From Rikenellaceae bacterium (GTDB taxonomy: Bacteria > Bacteroidota > Bacteroidia > Bacteroidales > Rikenellaceae), in assembly GCA_030529085.1 (NCBI GenBank), contig JAUMXM010000011.1, forward strand, positions 1 to 50,724: a DNA stretch of 50,724 nt, in the 5' to 3' direction. Positions 8,788 through 17,596 of the stretch are shown one piece after another. Position numbers and translations under genes: made by a program. The notes under the pieces were generated by a model. The model ran no database searches and was not told where the DNA came from. It saw only the letters and a list, made by a program, of their open reading frames with translations. The first letter of the stretch is position 1; each line of letters begins with the position of its first letter.

Positions 8788-9405
8788 ATGACAACTGTTA
8801 TTGCCGATGCGCCGCACTTCGAGCCGAAGCCGCTGCCCTACCCCTACGATGCACTCTCCCCCGCCATCTCCGAGGAGACGATGCGCTACCACCACGACAA
8901 GCACTACGTGGGCTACATCCTGAAGCTCAACGAGCTGACGGCAGGGACCCCCTATGCTGCGATGCCCCTCGAGCAGATCATCCTCGAATCGGATGGACCA
9001 CTCTTCAACAATGCCGCCCAGGTCTGGAACCACGAATTCTTCTTCGAGCAGCTCACCCCCAAGCCACACGATGGGCCGAAAGGGCCCCTCCTGGAGGCCA
9101 TCAACCGCGACTTTGGCTCGCTCGACGGGCTTCACACGGCGATCAAAGATGCGGCAGCCGCACTCTTCGGGTCGGGCTGGGTATGGCTCGTGGAGAACGA
9201 CCAAGGGGAGCTCTCAATCCTCTCGACCCGCAATGCAGGGACCCCGATACGCCACGGCGTGAAACCCCTGCTGACGCTCGACGTATGGGAGCACGCCTAC
9301 TACATCGACTACCGCAACCGCCGCGCCGAGGCTGTAGCCGCCACCTGGCGACTGATCGACTGGCGAGTAGTTGAGAAACGTTACGAAGAAGAAAGAGAGC
9401 AATGA
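8788..9405 (+). CDS. sodB: Superoxide dismutase (Fe/Mn family)
   Basis: Converts superoxide to oxygen and hydrogen peroxide. With the ATG at 8788 the protein is 205 aa. Metal ligands are visible in YHHDKHYVGY (first His), WNHEFFF (second His) and DVWEHAYYIDYRNRR (Asp and third His). Fe versus Mn use cannot be decided by eye; many Bacteroidales enzymes are cambialistic. In-frame ATGs at 8749 and 8758 would add a hydrophobic N-terminal stretch lacking positive charge. I prefer 8788 because it gives a start closest to the family. No clear TAnnTTTG box was found upstream. Confidence 0.9.
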   Translation: MTTVIADAPHFEPKPLPYPYDALSPAISEETMRYHHDKHYVGYILKLNELTAGTPYAAMPLEQIILESDGPLFNNAAQVWNHEFFFEQLTPKPHDGPKGPLLEAINRDFGSLDGLHTAIKDAAAALFGSGWVWLVENDQGELSILSTRNAGTPIRHGVKPLLTLDVWEHAYYIDYRNRRAEAVAATWRLIDWRVVEKRYEEEREQ

Positions 9406-9494
9406 GAATTAAAAATTGGGAGTTTGAAAGAAGAGAAAAAGGGCGGCTAAAGAAATCCCTATAATGACCAATAACGACTTATATTACAACAACA

Positions 9495-9526
9495 AAAGAG
9501 GTGGCCGAAATCCCGACCACCTCTTT
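9495..9526. terminator. Bidirectional terminator between sodB and asd
   Basis: The 10-bp stem AAAGAGGTGG (9495-9504) pairs with CCACCTCTTT (9517-9526). It lies between convergent genes, 19 bp beyond the asd stop, and has an A-run before and T-run after. Confidence 0.8.
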
Positions 9527-9544
9527 AATCATCGTTAGCGACCC

Positions 9545-10537
9545 TTAGATCAGACTCTCGAGGATCTGCACCGCATTGAGGGCGGCACCCTTGCGAATCT
9601 GGTCGCTCACGCACCAGAAGGTAAGGCCACGCTCGGAGGTGAGATCCTTACGGATGCGACCCACATAGACAGGATCACAACCTGCGAGGAAGAGGGGCAT
9701 GGGATACTCCTTTTCGGCGGGGTTGTCGTACACCACGACACCCTCGGCTGCCGCGAAGGCCGCCTTGGCCTCCTCGACCGAAATGGGGCGCTCGGTCTCG
9801 AGCCAGATGCTCTCCGAGTGGGCACGCATCACGGGTACACGCACGCAGGTCGCCGAGACACGGATGTCCGAGTGCATGATCTTGCGCGTCTCGTGGAACA
9901 TCTTCATCTCCTCCTTCGTGTAGTCGTTCTCCTGGAACACATCGATGTGGGGAATGACGTTGTAGGCCAGCTGGTAGGCGAACTTATTCACCGTAGGCTC
10001 CTCGCCACGCACCAACTCGCCGTACTGCGCTTCGAGCTCGGCCATACCCTGCGCACCGGCACCCGATGCCGACTGGTAGGTCGAGACGTGGACACGCTCG
10101 ATGTGCGAGAGCTTCTCGATGGCGTTGAGTGCCACGACCATCTGAATCGTCGTACAGTTGGGGTTGGCGATGATACCGCGGGGCGGATTCTTCGCATCGG
10201 CCGCATTGACCTCGGGCACCACCAGGGGCACATCCTCGTCCATGCGGAAGGCCGACGAGTTGTCGATCATGATCGTGCCGTGCTTGGTGATCGTCTCGGC
10301 ATACTCCTTCGAGGTCGAGGCACCGGCCGAGGTGAGGGCGAAATCGATACCCTTGAAGTCGTCGTTGTGCTGAAGGAGCTTCACGGTCAGCTCCTCGCCA
10401 CGGAACGTATAGGTCGTACCGGCACTGCGGGGCGAGCCGAACAGCACCAACTCATCGATCGGAAGATTACGCTTCTCGAGGATGCGCAGGAACTCCTGGC
10501 CCACAGCACCCGAAACACCGACAATAGCTACTTTCAT
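9545..10537 (-). CDS. asd: Aspartate-semialdehyde dehydrogenase
   Basis: Reduces aspartyl phosphate to aspartate semialdehyde with NADPH, the second step of lysine, threonine, methionine and diaminopimelate synthesis. It has 330 aa. The N-terminal Rossmann motif is [14 protein letters not shown]. The catalytic Cys128 lies in ANPNCTT, and the later MRAHSE holds the active-site Arg/His region. It lies 30 bp downstream of PBP1A on the same strand and is probably co-transcribed with it, linking DAP supply to wall polymerisation. lysC and dapD of the same pathway are elsewhere in the window. Confidence 0.95.
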   Translation of the reverse strand: MKVAIVGVSGAVGQEFLRILEKRNLPIDELVLFGSPRSAGTTYTFRGEELTVKLLQHNDDFKGIDFALTSAGASTSKEYAETITKHGTIMIDNSSAFRMDEDVPLVVPEVNAADAKNPPRGIIANPNCTTIQMVVALNAIEKLSHIERVHVSTYQSASGAGAQGMAELEAQYGELVRGEEPTVNKFAYQLAYNVIPHIDVFQENDYTKEEMKMFHETRKIMHSDIRVSATCVRVPVMRAHSESIWLETERPISVEEAKAAFAAAEGVVVYDNPAEKEYPMPLFLAGCDPVYVGRIRKDLTSERGLTFWCVSDQIRKGAALNAVQILESLI

Positions 10538-10567
10538 CTTGTATAGAAGTCTTTTATAACGTTTTGT

Positions 10568-12979
10568 TTACTCAAAGAATTCATCCTCAGCATACCCATC
10601 GACAGCGCTCTCCGAGCCGGGCTCGACCGACATCGGGCAGTTGTAGTCGGGCATCATCGTGGGGCGCACAAACTGATCCGAGCGGCTCACACCGAGCGAC
10701 CCGTCGTCGTAGACACGCTTGAGGAAGTCGCCCACGATCGGCAGAGCCAGAACACTACCCTCGCCGTGCGAACGAAGGTGGACCTGCTGATCCTCGCCAC
10801 CGACCCAGGCACCCGCCACCAGGCGCGGCGCCACGCACATAAACCAGGCATCGCGGTTCTCGTTCGAGGTACCCGTCTTGCCACCCAGCTCGACACCCTC
10901 AAGGTTGAACATCCAACGCAGACGACCCGCCGTACCGCTATCGACCACACGCTTGAGCATCTGCAGCATCGTGTAGGCCGTGCGCTCGTTGATGGCATCC
11001 TGCGATTGGGGAATAAACGAGGCAATGAGGTTGCCGTGGCGATCCTCGATGCGCGTCACAAAGATGGCATCGTTGTGGACACCGCCATTAGCGAAGGTCG
11101 AGAAGGCACTCGTCAGCTCATAGACATTCGATTCCGAGGAGCCGACACAGAGGGCCGGCACGGGGTCGATGTAGCTGCGGATGCCCATGTTGTGGATAAA
11201 GTCGGCCACCGCCTCGGGCTCCTTGGCCTGCTTCATGAGCCAAGCCGAGTAGTTGTTGCGGCTCAAAGCCAAGCCCCACATCAGGGGGTGCAGCACGCCG
11301 TCGTACTCCACCTTACCTGCCTCCTTGGGCGACCAGGCCTGGCCGTTCGAGGTCTCGATCGTCACGGGCAGGTTGGGAACCATCGTACAGGGGGTCAGAC
11401 CCAGGTGGTCGATGGCAAAGGTATAGACAAAGGGCTTGATCGTCGATCCGATCTGGCGCTTGCCCTGCTTGGCCATATCGTACTTGAAGTAGCGGAAGTT
11501 GGGGCCGCCCACATAGGCCTTCACGAAGCCCGTATGGGGATCGATGGCCACAAACGAGGCGCGCATGATGCGCTTGTGGTGGAGGATCGAATCGCGGGGC
11601 GTGAGCAACGTATCGCGCTCCCCCTTGTAGGTGAAGACCTTCATCGGGCACTTCACATCGAACGAGGCCTCGATCTCCTTCTCCGAGAATCCTGCCTGCT
11701 TCATCTCGCGCCAACGATCCGACTGACGCACAGCACGGCGGATGATGCGCTCACGCTCCTCGGGCTCGGTATCGACAAAGAGGGTCTTCGTCCAGCGATA
11801 CTGGGCATCCATCTGGGGCTGAATCGAGGTCTCGAGTTGCTTCTGCACCGCCTGCTCGGCATAGAGCTGCATCTTGGAATTGACCGTCGTATAGATCTTC
11901 AGACCGTCGCGGTAGATGTTGTAGGGGGTACCGTCGGCCTTCTCGTTCTTGTGACACCAGCCGATCAGGGGATTCTCCTCATACTCCTTGAGGGCCTGCT
12001 CGTAGTCCCACTCGTTGTAGAAGTTGTTGCGTCGGGGCTTCGAGGCGGTCATCGTCAGGCGCAACATCTCGCGGAAGTAGGTCGCCGTACCGGCATTGTG
12101 GGAGATGGGCTTGTAGTTCAAGACGATGGGCAGCGCCGAGATCGAGTCGCACTCCGCACGCGACAGAGCACCCGCCACACGCATACGCTGCAAGACGAGG
12201 TTTCTGCGGTTCAGGGCGTTGTTGGGGTTGCGCACGGGCGAATAGCGGGTCGGAGCATTGACTACACCCACCAGCACGGCAGCCTCCTGCACGGCCAACT
12301 CGTGGGGCTCCTTGCCAAAGAAGGTCTGCGCCGCCGACTTGATGCCATAGGCGTTCGAGCCATACTCGACCGTATTGAGGTACATCGTGGCGATCTCCTC
12401 CTTCGTATAGTTGTACTCGAGCTTCAGGGCCGTGATCCACTCCTTGAACTTCGACATGACGAGCTTCGAAGTCTTGACAATCTTACCACGGTTGCGCACC
12501 GTATCGCGCGGGAAGAGGTTCTTGGCCAGCTGCTGCGTGATGGTCGAGCCACCACCCTGCGACGAGCGTTGCAGCAGCACGGTCTTCACCGCCACGCGGA
12601 AGAGCGACGGGATATCGATACCCGAATGGTCGTGGTAGCGGACATCCTCGGTGGCAATCAGCGCGGCAATGACCGGGGGTACGTTGCGCTCATCGAGGTA
12701 GACAAAACGCGACGAATCCTGCGGGAAGAGGTCGTCATACTGCACATAGGAGCGATTCTGGATGAAGAAGGTGGAGAGCACCTTGCCATCCTCCGAGTAG
12801 ATCTCGGTGGCCAGGTTCGACTTCGGATTCTCCAACTCCTCGAACGAGGGCATACGTCCAAAGACGCCCAGCGCCGCGAGCAGCATCATCACGCCCACCA
12901 GAGCGACGGGCGCGAAGCAGATCATCCAGATCAAACGAATTGTTTTCGGGCTTACCTTCCCCTTATTTTGTGTTGCCAT
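10568..12979 (-). CDS. Bifunctional penicillin-binding protein 1A (GT51 plus transpeptidase)
   Basis: A class A PBP of 803 aa that polymerises and cross-links peptidoglycan. It has a short cytosolic N-terminus, one transmembrane helix (about residues 12-38), and then the GT51 glycosyltransferase domain with ATEDVRYHDHSGID (catalytic Glu111) and GGGSTITQQLAKNLF. The transpeptidase domain has STIK with Ser512/Lys515, SRN, and KTGTS at Lys701. The ATG at 12979 is chosen because an upstream in-frame start near 13009 overlaps the -7 promoter box. asd follows 30 bp downstream. The E. coli name mrcA is not applied because the B. fragilis group has several class A PBPs. Confidence 0.94.
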   Translation of the reverse strand: MATQNKGKVSPKTIRLIWMICFAPVALVGVMMLLAALGVFGRMPSFEELENPKSNLATEIYSEDGKVLSTFFIQNRSYVQYDDLFPQDSSRFVYLDERNVPPVIAALIATEDVRYHDHSGIDIPSLFRVAVKTVLLQRSSQGGGSTITQQLAKNLFPRDTVRNRGKIVKTSKLVMSKFKEWITALKLEYNYTKEEIATMYLNTVEYGSNAYGIKSAAQTFFGKEPHELAVQEAAVLVGVVNAPTRYSPVRNPNNALNRRNLVLQRMRVAGALSRAECDSISALPIVLNYKPISHNAGTATYFREMLRLTMTASKPRRNNFYNEWDYEQALKEYEENPLIGWCHKNEKADGTPYNIYRDGLKIYTTVNSKMQLYAEQAVQKQLETSIQPQMDAQYRWTKTLFVDTEPEERERIIRRAVRQSDRWREMKQAGFSEKEIEASFDVKCPMKVFTYKGERDTLLTPRDSILHHKRIMRASFVAIDPHTGFVKAYVGGPNFRYFKYDMAKQGKRQIGSTIKPFVYTFAIDHLGLTPCTMVPNLPVTIETSNGQAWSPKEAGKVEYDGVLHPLMWGLALSRNNYSAWLMKQAKEPEAVADFIHNMGIRSYIDPVPALCVGSSESNVYELTSAFSTFANGGVHNDAIFVTRIEDRHGNLIASFIPQSQDAINERTAYTMLQMLKRVVDSGTAGRLRWMFNLEGVELGGKTGTSNENRDAWFMCVAPRLVAGAWVGGEDQQVHLRSHGEGSVLALPIVGDFLKRVYDDGSLGVSRSDQFVRPTMMPDYNCPMSVEPGSESAVDGYAEDEFFE

Positions 12980-13006
12980 AGCCAAATTGTTTACCGTATA
13001 ACGGCG

Positions 13007-13014
13007 CAAAGATA
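13007..13014 (-). promoter_or_regulatory. -7 box for PBP1A-asd
   Basis: On the minus strand this reads TATCTTTG, 27 bp before the PBP1A ATG. It rules out the longer start codon, which would overlap the box. Confidence 0.7.
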
Positions 13015-13054
13015 CGACTTATTTTTCAAATTATCTTCGATAATTGAAAATCAC

Positions 13055-15982
13055 TTAGAACGGAAGTCCCAACGAGGCCGAGATCCACACATCGCCCTGC
13101 GAGGGACGGAAGCAGCCGATCGTCAGCGACGAGGTGGCCGAGTCGGGCATGCGCAGGACGTTGAAGTCGAACGAAAGTTCGCCACCCACCGACCAGATTT
13201 GCCGCTCGTGGCCCACATAGTCGAAGCGAGCCGCATCGAATCCTGCTCCCAGGCGGATGCGCTTAATGAAGAGCACCGAAGGGATACCCCACTCGGGATA
13301 GCAGAGGGGCATGCGGTAGTTCAACGAGCAGGATAAGTAGTTATCCGAGAGGATATTGGCTGTCGTGAATCCACGCGGAAGCAGAGCCGCCGACTTGTAA
13401 CCAATCGGCGCATAACCCGAGGGGTAGCGGTAGCCTCCTGTCGAATTTTGATACGATCCCTCGACCTGGATCGAGTGGTGGGGAGCCACACCCGGCAGGT
13501 AGAGGTTACCATAGAGCGAGAGGAGGTTGGCAAAGTCGCTGTTGGTCGGATTCACGGCGTAACCCACCTGCGCACCGAAACCCAGACGGGGCAGGAAATC
13601 GCGGTAGGCAAGGGGTGCCTGCACAGCATAGGCGGCGGTGAATTGGAGTTTGTGCAACCCCTCGTTGTAGCCCAACGTCTCGATGTTGGCAATCTTGCCG
13701 TCGCCCCACTCGATCTGATCGAAATCGGTCACCATGCCGTTCGAGTAGTTGTAGCCGACACCAAAGGTCAGCTGACGAATCGTACCACCCCGATCAAAGA
13801 GCAGGGGCAAGAGGGCCGAAGCCGAGAGGGAGTAGTAATCCTTCTGTTGCGGCAGGGGCTGGAAGATATTCTTCTCTTGCTCCTCGTCGTAGTAGCCCAC
13901 CGAGTAGACCTGCTGGTTGCCGCCCACCATCGCATCGAACGAGAGGCGCACACCCAGGCCGTTGTAGCGCAGGCCAAACTTACCAAACGAGCCGCTCGCC
14001 TGCTGCCAGCCGTAGGAGGCGTAGGCCTCGGTGTTCGAGAGGCGGTTTTGCGAGAGGAACGTAATGCCGATGTTGGGATCAGCCTCGTGCTCGTCGATCA
14101 CCTCAAAGGGGTCGAACGAGAGGGGTGCCCAGCTATGCACCGCCAGGGCGTGTCCCAGGCGCGAGTAACGCTTTGCAGGGCGCTCTGCACGCTGCTTCCG
14201 GGCCAACTCGGGGGTGTAGTGCACCGTATCGAGGTTGATCGTAGGCCACGATTTATAGGCGGGATTGAGTCGGTTTTCGGGGGTTCGCGACCAAAGAATC
14301 GTATCGCTCTTGGGCTCCGTCAGACGCGCTACGGCATAGCCACGGCGCGAATAGGTGGTCATAAGCAGCCCCTCGGCCGAGGGAGAGGCGTCGAAAGCAC
14401 CGTAGGCCGACTCGGTGAGGCGCGTCTCGAGGTCGGTCGTCATCAGGTCGAAGCAGTGGATCTCATCCTTGCCCGAGGCGATCGAAGCGTAGTAGAGCTT
14501 GCCATCGCGCGCCGTCAGGCCGCTCAAGGTGACATAAGCCGCACGACGTAGGGGGTGTATACCCTCGCGGTCGAGGCGCACGGGGGCCATACCGGCATCA
14601 TCGGTCAGCAGTGCATAGTAGGCCTTGGTCATATCGTCCCACGCCAGGCCGTGCAGTTCGACACCGATGGGCAACGTGTAGACCGTATCCCCATTCTCGA
14701 TGAGTCGATAGCGACCCTCGGGGCGGTACTCCACCCAAGCCAAGCCACGCTCCGAGGGGGTCGGATAGAGGCCGTTCTTAATCTCGGCGATGCGCTCGGG
14801 ACGCTGGTGCTCGCTGTTGAAGTCGAGGCGCCACAGACGGGTATAGACCCGCTCCTCGAAGAGCTTCGACTGCTCGTATTGCGCCCAATAGAGCACTCCG
14901 TCGTGGAGTGACGGACGTGTAGCGAGTGCTCCGACATGGGCGATGTGGTGCTCAGCGCCCCCCTCGTTGATAATCACGATGCGAGTCGTACGGGCGTAGT
15001 CGCTTTTGAAGGCGACCACCTCCGCCTCGTTGAGCTGCAAGGGGTAGCGGTAGGTCGTGTAGTTCTTCTCGGGCAGCGGTGTGAGGATCTTGGAGCTCTC
15101 ATCCACCACAGGTTGCGACTCCCAATGATCGTTTAGCGCCGCAAAGGTCTCAGCGAAGAGTTGGTTGGTCGTCGTGTTGTAGTAGCGCTTCAATCCGACG
15201 TGTGTCGTGGCAAAAACATAGGGGTTGCGGACCCCGTAGCGTCCCACCTTATCCCAGATATTCTCGCCGTAGCGATCGTAGGCGTAGCGGTTGATTTGGT
15301 AGCCCAACTCGTAGTGGTCGGGGATATACTCGCGGTAGGAGCCGCAGAACCAGCGGTCGATATTCTTGCGTGCCTTACCCTTGTAGCTCAAGCCGATAGC
15401 GCGCCCGATGGCACGATAGCCGAGCGAAAAGCGCGGTTGCAGGCCTCGGCCATAGGTCGACATGGCCGTCTCGTTCATCACGGCATCGCCCTCCAAGGCC
15501 CACAAAGGCATAAAGAGCAATCCCGTCACCGATCCCTGCTGTCCCAGGAACCGGCTCAGCACACGCGGCACACCCCGATTGAGGTTGTTGTACTGCACGG
15601 CGTGGCGGTACTCATGGGCCACAAGCTGCTTGATCCAGGGCATCGAGTAGCTCTCCACAGCAGGAGTTGTGAGGAAATCGACACGCTTCGGGAGCCACAT
15701 CACCAGAGCATTCGACTCGCTGTTCTCGGGATGAAGCACAAAGGGGATATCGAGCGCCCCATAACGGAACCCCTCCCCCACGTAGGGTTGCACAGCGTGG
15801 ATGTAATGGAGCGTACGACGCGCCAATTCGATGGTCGTATCGGGGGCTATGACAGCAACGCCTTCGCCCTTGATTTGTTGCCAACGCATCGGAGCATCCG
15901 AGCCCCAACTATAATATTGTGCCTCGGCAGCCTGCCACACAAAGAGCATCGCCACGAGCACCAAAGCCTTCAATCCTCTCAT
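13055..15982 (-). CDS. Outer-membrane protein with zinc-peptidase-like N-terminal domain, propeller and C-terminal barrel
   Basis: A 975-aa exported protein: signal peptide MRGLKALVLVAMLFVWQAAEA, cleavage near A-Q. Residues about 50-290 look like a gluzincin peptidase (peptidase-MA-like): QLVAHEYRHAVQY gives an HExxH zinc motif (His123, Glu124, His127), and LWALEGDAVMNE gives the third ligand Glu164. Residues about 300-600 are repetitive beta-rich TolB/WD40-like blades. The last 320 residues alternate in barrel style and end in Phe (ASLGLPF), the classical outer-membrane C-terminus. Whether it is an active peptidase or a surface-lipoprotein biogenesis factor is unknown. It ends 40 bp before the PBP1A promoter and starts 86 bp from the SUI1 gene stop. 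Confidence 0.72.
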   Translation of the reverse strand: MRGLKALVLVAMLFVWQAAEAQYYSWGSDAPMRWQQIKGEGVAVIAPDTTIELARRTLHYIHAVQPYVGEGFRYGALDIPFVLHPENSESNALVMWLPKRVDFLTTPAVESYSMPWIKQLVAHEYRHAVQYNNLNRGVPRVLSRFLGQQGSVTGLLFMPLWALEGDAVMNETAMSTYGRGLQPRFSLGYRAIGRAIGLSYKGKARKNIDRWFCGSYREYIPDHYELGYQINRYAYDRYGENIWDKVGRYGVRNPYVFATTHVGLKRYYNTTTNQLFAETFAALNDHWESQPVVDESSKILTPLPEKNYTTYRYPLQLNEAEVVAFKSDYARTTRIVIINEGGAEHHIAHVGALATRPSLHDGVLYWAQYEQSKLFEERVYTRLWRLDFNSEHQRPERIAEIKNGLYPTPSERGLAWVEYRPEGRYRLIENGDTVYTLPIGVELHGLAWDDMTKAYYALLTDDAGMAPVRLDREGIHPLRRAAYVTLSGLTARDGKLYYASIASGKDEIHCFDLMTTDLETRLTESAYGAFDASPSAEGLLMTTYSRRGYAVARLTEPKSDTILWSRTPENRLNPAYKSWPTINLDTVHYTPELARKQRAERPAKRYSRLGHALAVHSWAPLSFDPFEVIDEHEADPNIGITFLSQNRLSNTEAYASYGWQQASGSFGKFGLRYNGLGVRLSFDAMVGGNQQVYSVGYYDEEQEKNIFQPLPQQKDYYSLSASALLPLLFDRGGTIRQLTFGVGYNYSNGMVTDFDQIEWGDGKIANIETLGYNEGLHKLQFTAAYAVQAPLAYRDFLPRLGFGAQVGYAVNPTNSDFANLLSLYGNLYLPGVAPHHSIQVEGSYQNSTGGYRYPSGYAPIGYKSAALLPRGFTTANILSDNYLSCSLNYRMPLCYPEWGIPSVLFIKRIRLGAGFDAARFDYVGHERQIWSVGGELSFDFNVLRMPDSATSSLTIGCFRPSQGDVWISASLGLPF

Positions 15983-16068
15983 TGTAATTTTGTTTTTTTT
16001 GAGTTTTTAAGGTCGCTATAAGTCGTTATAGGTTTTCCCCAATTTTTAATCTTTAATTTTTAAATTTC

Positions 16069-16416
16069 TCAATTTCCTGCTTTCTTGCAGCGGTAGCCGC
16101 TCTTGAGCAGAATCTCGACCACACGGTCGCGGTGGTCGCCCTGGATCAGGATCTCGCCCTCCTTCGCGGCACCACCCACACCACACTTGGTTTTGAGCAG
16201 CTTGGCCAGCGCCGAGAGATCCTCCTCCGTGCCCACAAAACCCTTTACGAGGGTCACCACCTTGCCCCCGCGCTGCTTGCGGTCGAGCCAGATGCGCAGA
16301 TCCTGCTTGGCAGGCTCCAGGGTCTCGACTTCGGGTTCGTCGTCGGTTGCATATTGAAAGTCGGGATTGGTCGAATAGACCATACCCAGACGTGCTTTCC
16401 AATCATTATTCGCCAT
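16069..16416 (-). CDS. SUI1/eIF1-family translation factor (YciH-like)
   Basis: A 115-aa protein with the SUI1 fold in its C-terminal 80 residues: RIWLDRKQRGGKVVTLVKGF, LAKLLKTKCGVGGAAKEGEILIQGD, and the closing RVVEILLKSGYRCKKAG. Eukaryotic eIF1 enforces start-codon fidelity; E. coli YciH has a related but less central role in initiation. The frame stays open upstream to 17052, but the ATG at 16416 gives the family-typical N-terminus and sits 40 bp after a -7 box on the minus strand. It is transcribed divergently from the DUF4435 gene. Confidence 0.9.
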   Translation of the reverse strand: MANNDWKARLGMVYSTNPDFQYATDDEPEVETLEPAKQDLRIWLDRKQRGGKVVTLVKGFVGTEEDLSALAKLLKTKCGVGGAAKEGEILIQGDHRDRVVEILLKSGYRCKKAGN

Positions 16417-16455
16417 AGCGTCGTTAAAATTAGTTGCTTCGTAGTTCGTTATGCG

Positions 16456-16463
16456 CAAATTTA
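16456..16463 (-). promoter_or_regulatory. -7 box for the SUI1 gene
   Basis: On the minus strand it reads TAAATTTG (TAnnTTTG). It lies 13 bp from the opposing -7 box at 16477, so the two divergent promoters are essentially back to back. Confidence 0.55.
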
Positions 16464-16476
16464 GCCATTTTTTTCG

Positions 16477-16484
16477 TATCTTTG
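16477..16484 (+). promoter_or_regulatory. -7 box for the DUF4435 gene
   Basis: TATCTTTG, 19 bp before the ATG at 16504. No exact TTTG was found at the -33 position. Confidence 0.65.
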
Positions 16485-16503
16485 TCATAAGACGGTATAA
16501 TAT

Positions 16504-17538
16504 ATGGCCTACAACATCACAAAAACCATTGCGCGGCTCAACCCCTTCGGTAAGACCGACCGCAACCCGGGACTCCCTGCACCCCTGCCCGACACCTCCG
16601 ACAAGCAACTCGTGAAGGTCTATGTCGAGGGGTACGAGGATGTCGCCTTCTGGCGCGCCATCTTCGACCACTTCCGCAACCCCTACATCCGCTTCGAGAT
16701 CTCGGTGCCCGACCGTGGCGACCTGCCCAAGGGTAAGAAGGTGATCCTGGGGATGATTCCCCGCTCGTCGGAGGAGATGCTGCTCTGCGTCGATTCCGAC
16801 TTCGACTACCTCTTCGAAGGAACTACCGAGACGGCCCACTTGGTCAACGACTCCCCCTTCCTGTTCCACACCTACGCCTACGCCACCGAGAACTTCCTCT
16901 GCTACGCACCCTCGTTGCACAATGTATGCGTCAAGGCAACAAAGAACGATACGCGTATCTTCGACTTTGTGCGCTTCATGGCCGAATACTCGAAGACGAT
17001 CTATCCGCTCTTTGTCTGGTACGCCTTCTCGGCCCAGATGGAGCACCACCACGTCTTCCCCCTGGCCGACTTCCGTGCCGCGGTGCGCTTAGGCTACCTC
17101 GACCTCTCGAACAACGGCGACAACACGCTGCTCTGGCTGGGACGCAATGTGGCCCGCCGCGAAAGGATGCTGCGCGAGAAGAATCCGAAGATGATCGAGC
17201 CGATGAAGCGCTTCGAGCAGCTGCTCGCCGCCCGCGGTGTCACCCCCGAGACGACCTACCTCTACATGCACGGCCACACGCTGATGGACAACGTCGTACT
17301 GATCTGCCTGCAGACCGTCTGCGAGAAGCTCAAAGAGATGTCGATTGCCCGCATCCACGCCTCGGAGAAGCGCGGCACGGCCCTCAAGAACGAGATTTCG
17401 AACTACAAGAATGCCACGCGTTCGATCCGCGACGTGTTGCTCGACAACGAAAACTATACCGATTGTCCGCTCTACAAACTCGTCGAGCGCGACATCGAGA
17501 CCTACCTGGAACGAGCCATCAAGAAACTCGGCCAATAA
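16504..17538 (+). CDS. DUF4435 protein with TOPRIM-like motifs
   Basis: A 344-aa cytosolic protein. The N-terminal third carries the pattern of a TOPRIM nucleotidyl fold: VKVYVEGYEDVAFW (Glu42, Asp46), then MLLCVDSDFDYL (Asp97, Asp99, Asp101), the acidic metal-binding triad also found in OLD-family nucleases, primases and topoisomerases. The rest is helical and charged, with an HHH segment (MEHHHVFPLADF). DUF4435 proteins often accompany AAA ATPases; none is next to this gene. Function is unknown, perhaps nucleic-acid processing. It has its own promoter and a strong terminator, so it is a single-gene unit. Confidence 0.72.
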   Translation: MAYNITKTIARLNPFGKTDRNPGLPAPLPDTSDKQLVKVYVEGYEDVAFWRAIFDHFRNPYIRFEISVPDRGDLPKGKKVILGMIPRSSEEMLLCVDSDFDYLFEGTTETAHLVNDSPFLFHTYAYATENFLCYAPSLHNVCVKATKNDTRIFDFVRFMAEYSKTIYPLFVWYAFSAQMEHHHVFPLADFRAAVRLGYLDLSNNGDNTLLWLGRNVARRERMLREKNPKMIEPMKRFEQLLAARGVTPETTYLYMHGHTLMDNVVLICLQTVCEKLKEMSIARIHASEKRGTALKNEISNYKNATRSIRDVLLDNENYTDCPLYKLVERDIETYLERAIKKLGQ

Positions 17539-17541
17539 AGC

Positions 17542-17571
17542 AAGAGAGGCACTCGTTTGAGTGCCTCTCTT
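17542..17571. terminator. Terminator between DUF4435 gene and fbp
   Basis: The perfect 13-bp stem AAGAGAGGCACTC (17542-17554) pairs with GAGTGCCTCTCTT (17559-17571) around a GTTT loop, just 3 bp after the DUF4435 stop. It lies 25 bp beyond the convergent fbp stop. Confidence 0.85.
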
Positions 17572-17596
17572 TGCTCTTTGCTCTTGCCCCTCGGCT

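Noticed and set aside
9403..9495. Gene in the AT-rich stretch after sodB
   Set aside because: No open frame with a plausible start or family match; it resembles other AT-rich spacers such as 16033-16068 (AATTAAAAATTGGG-like sequence), and contains only the terminator.
16417..17052. N-terminal extension of the SUI1 gene through the DUF4435 region
   Set aside because: The frame is open, but it is antiparallel to the DUF4435 gene and crosses both divergent promoters; the ATG at 16416 gives the family-typical protein.
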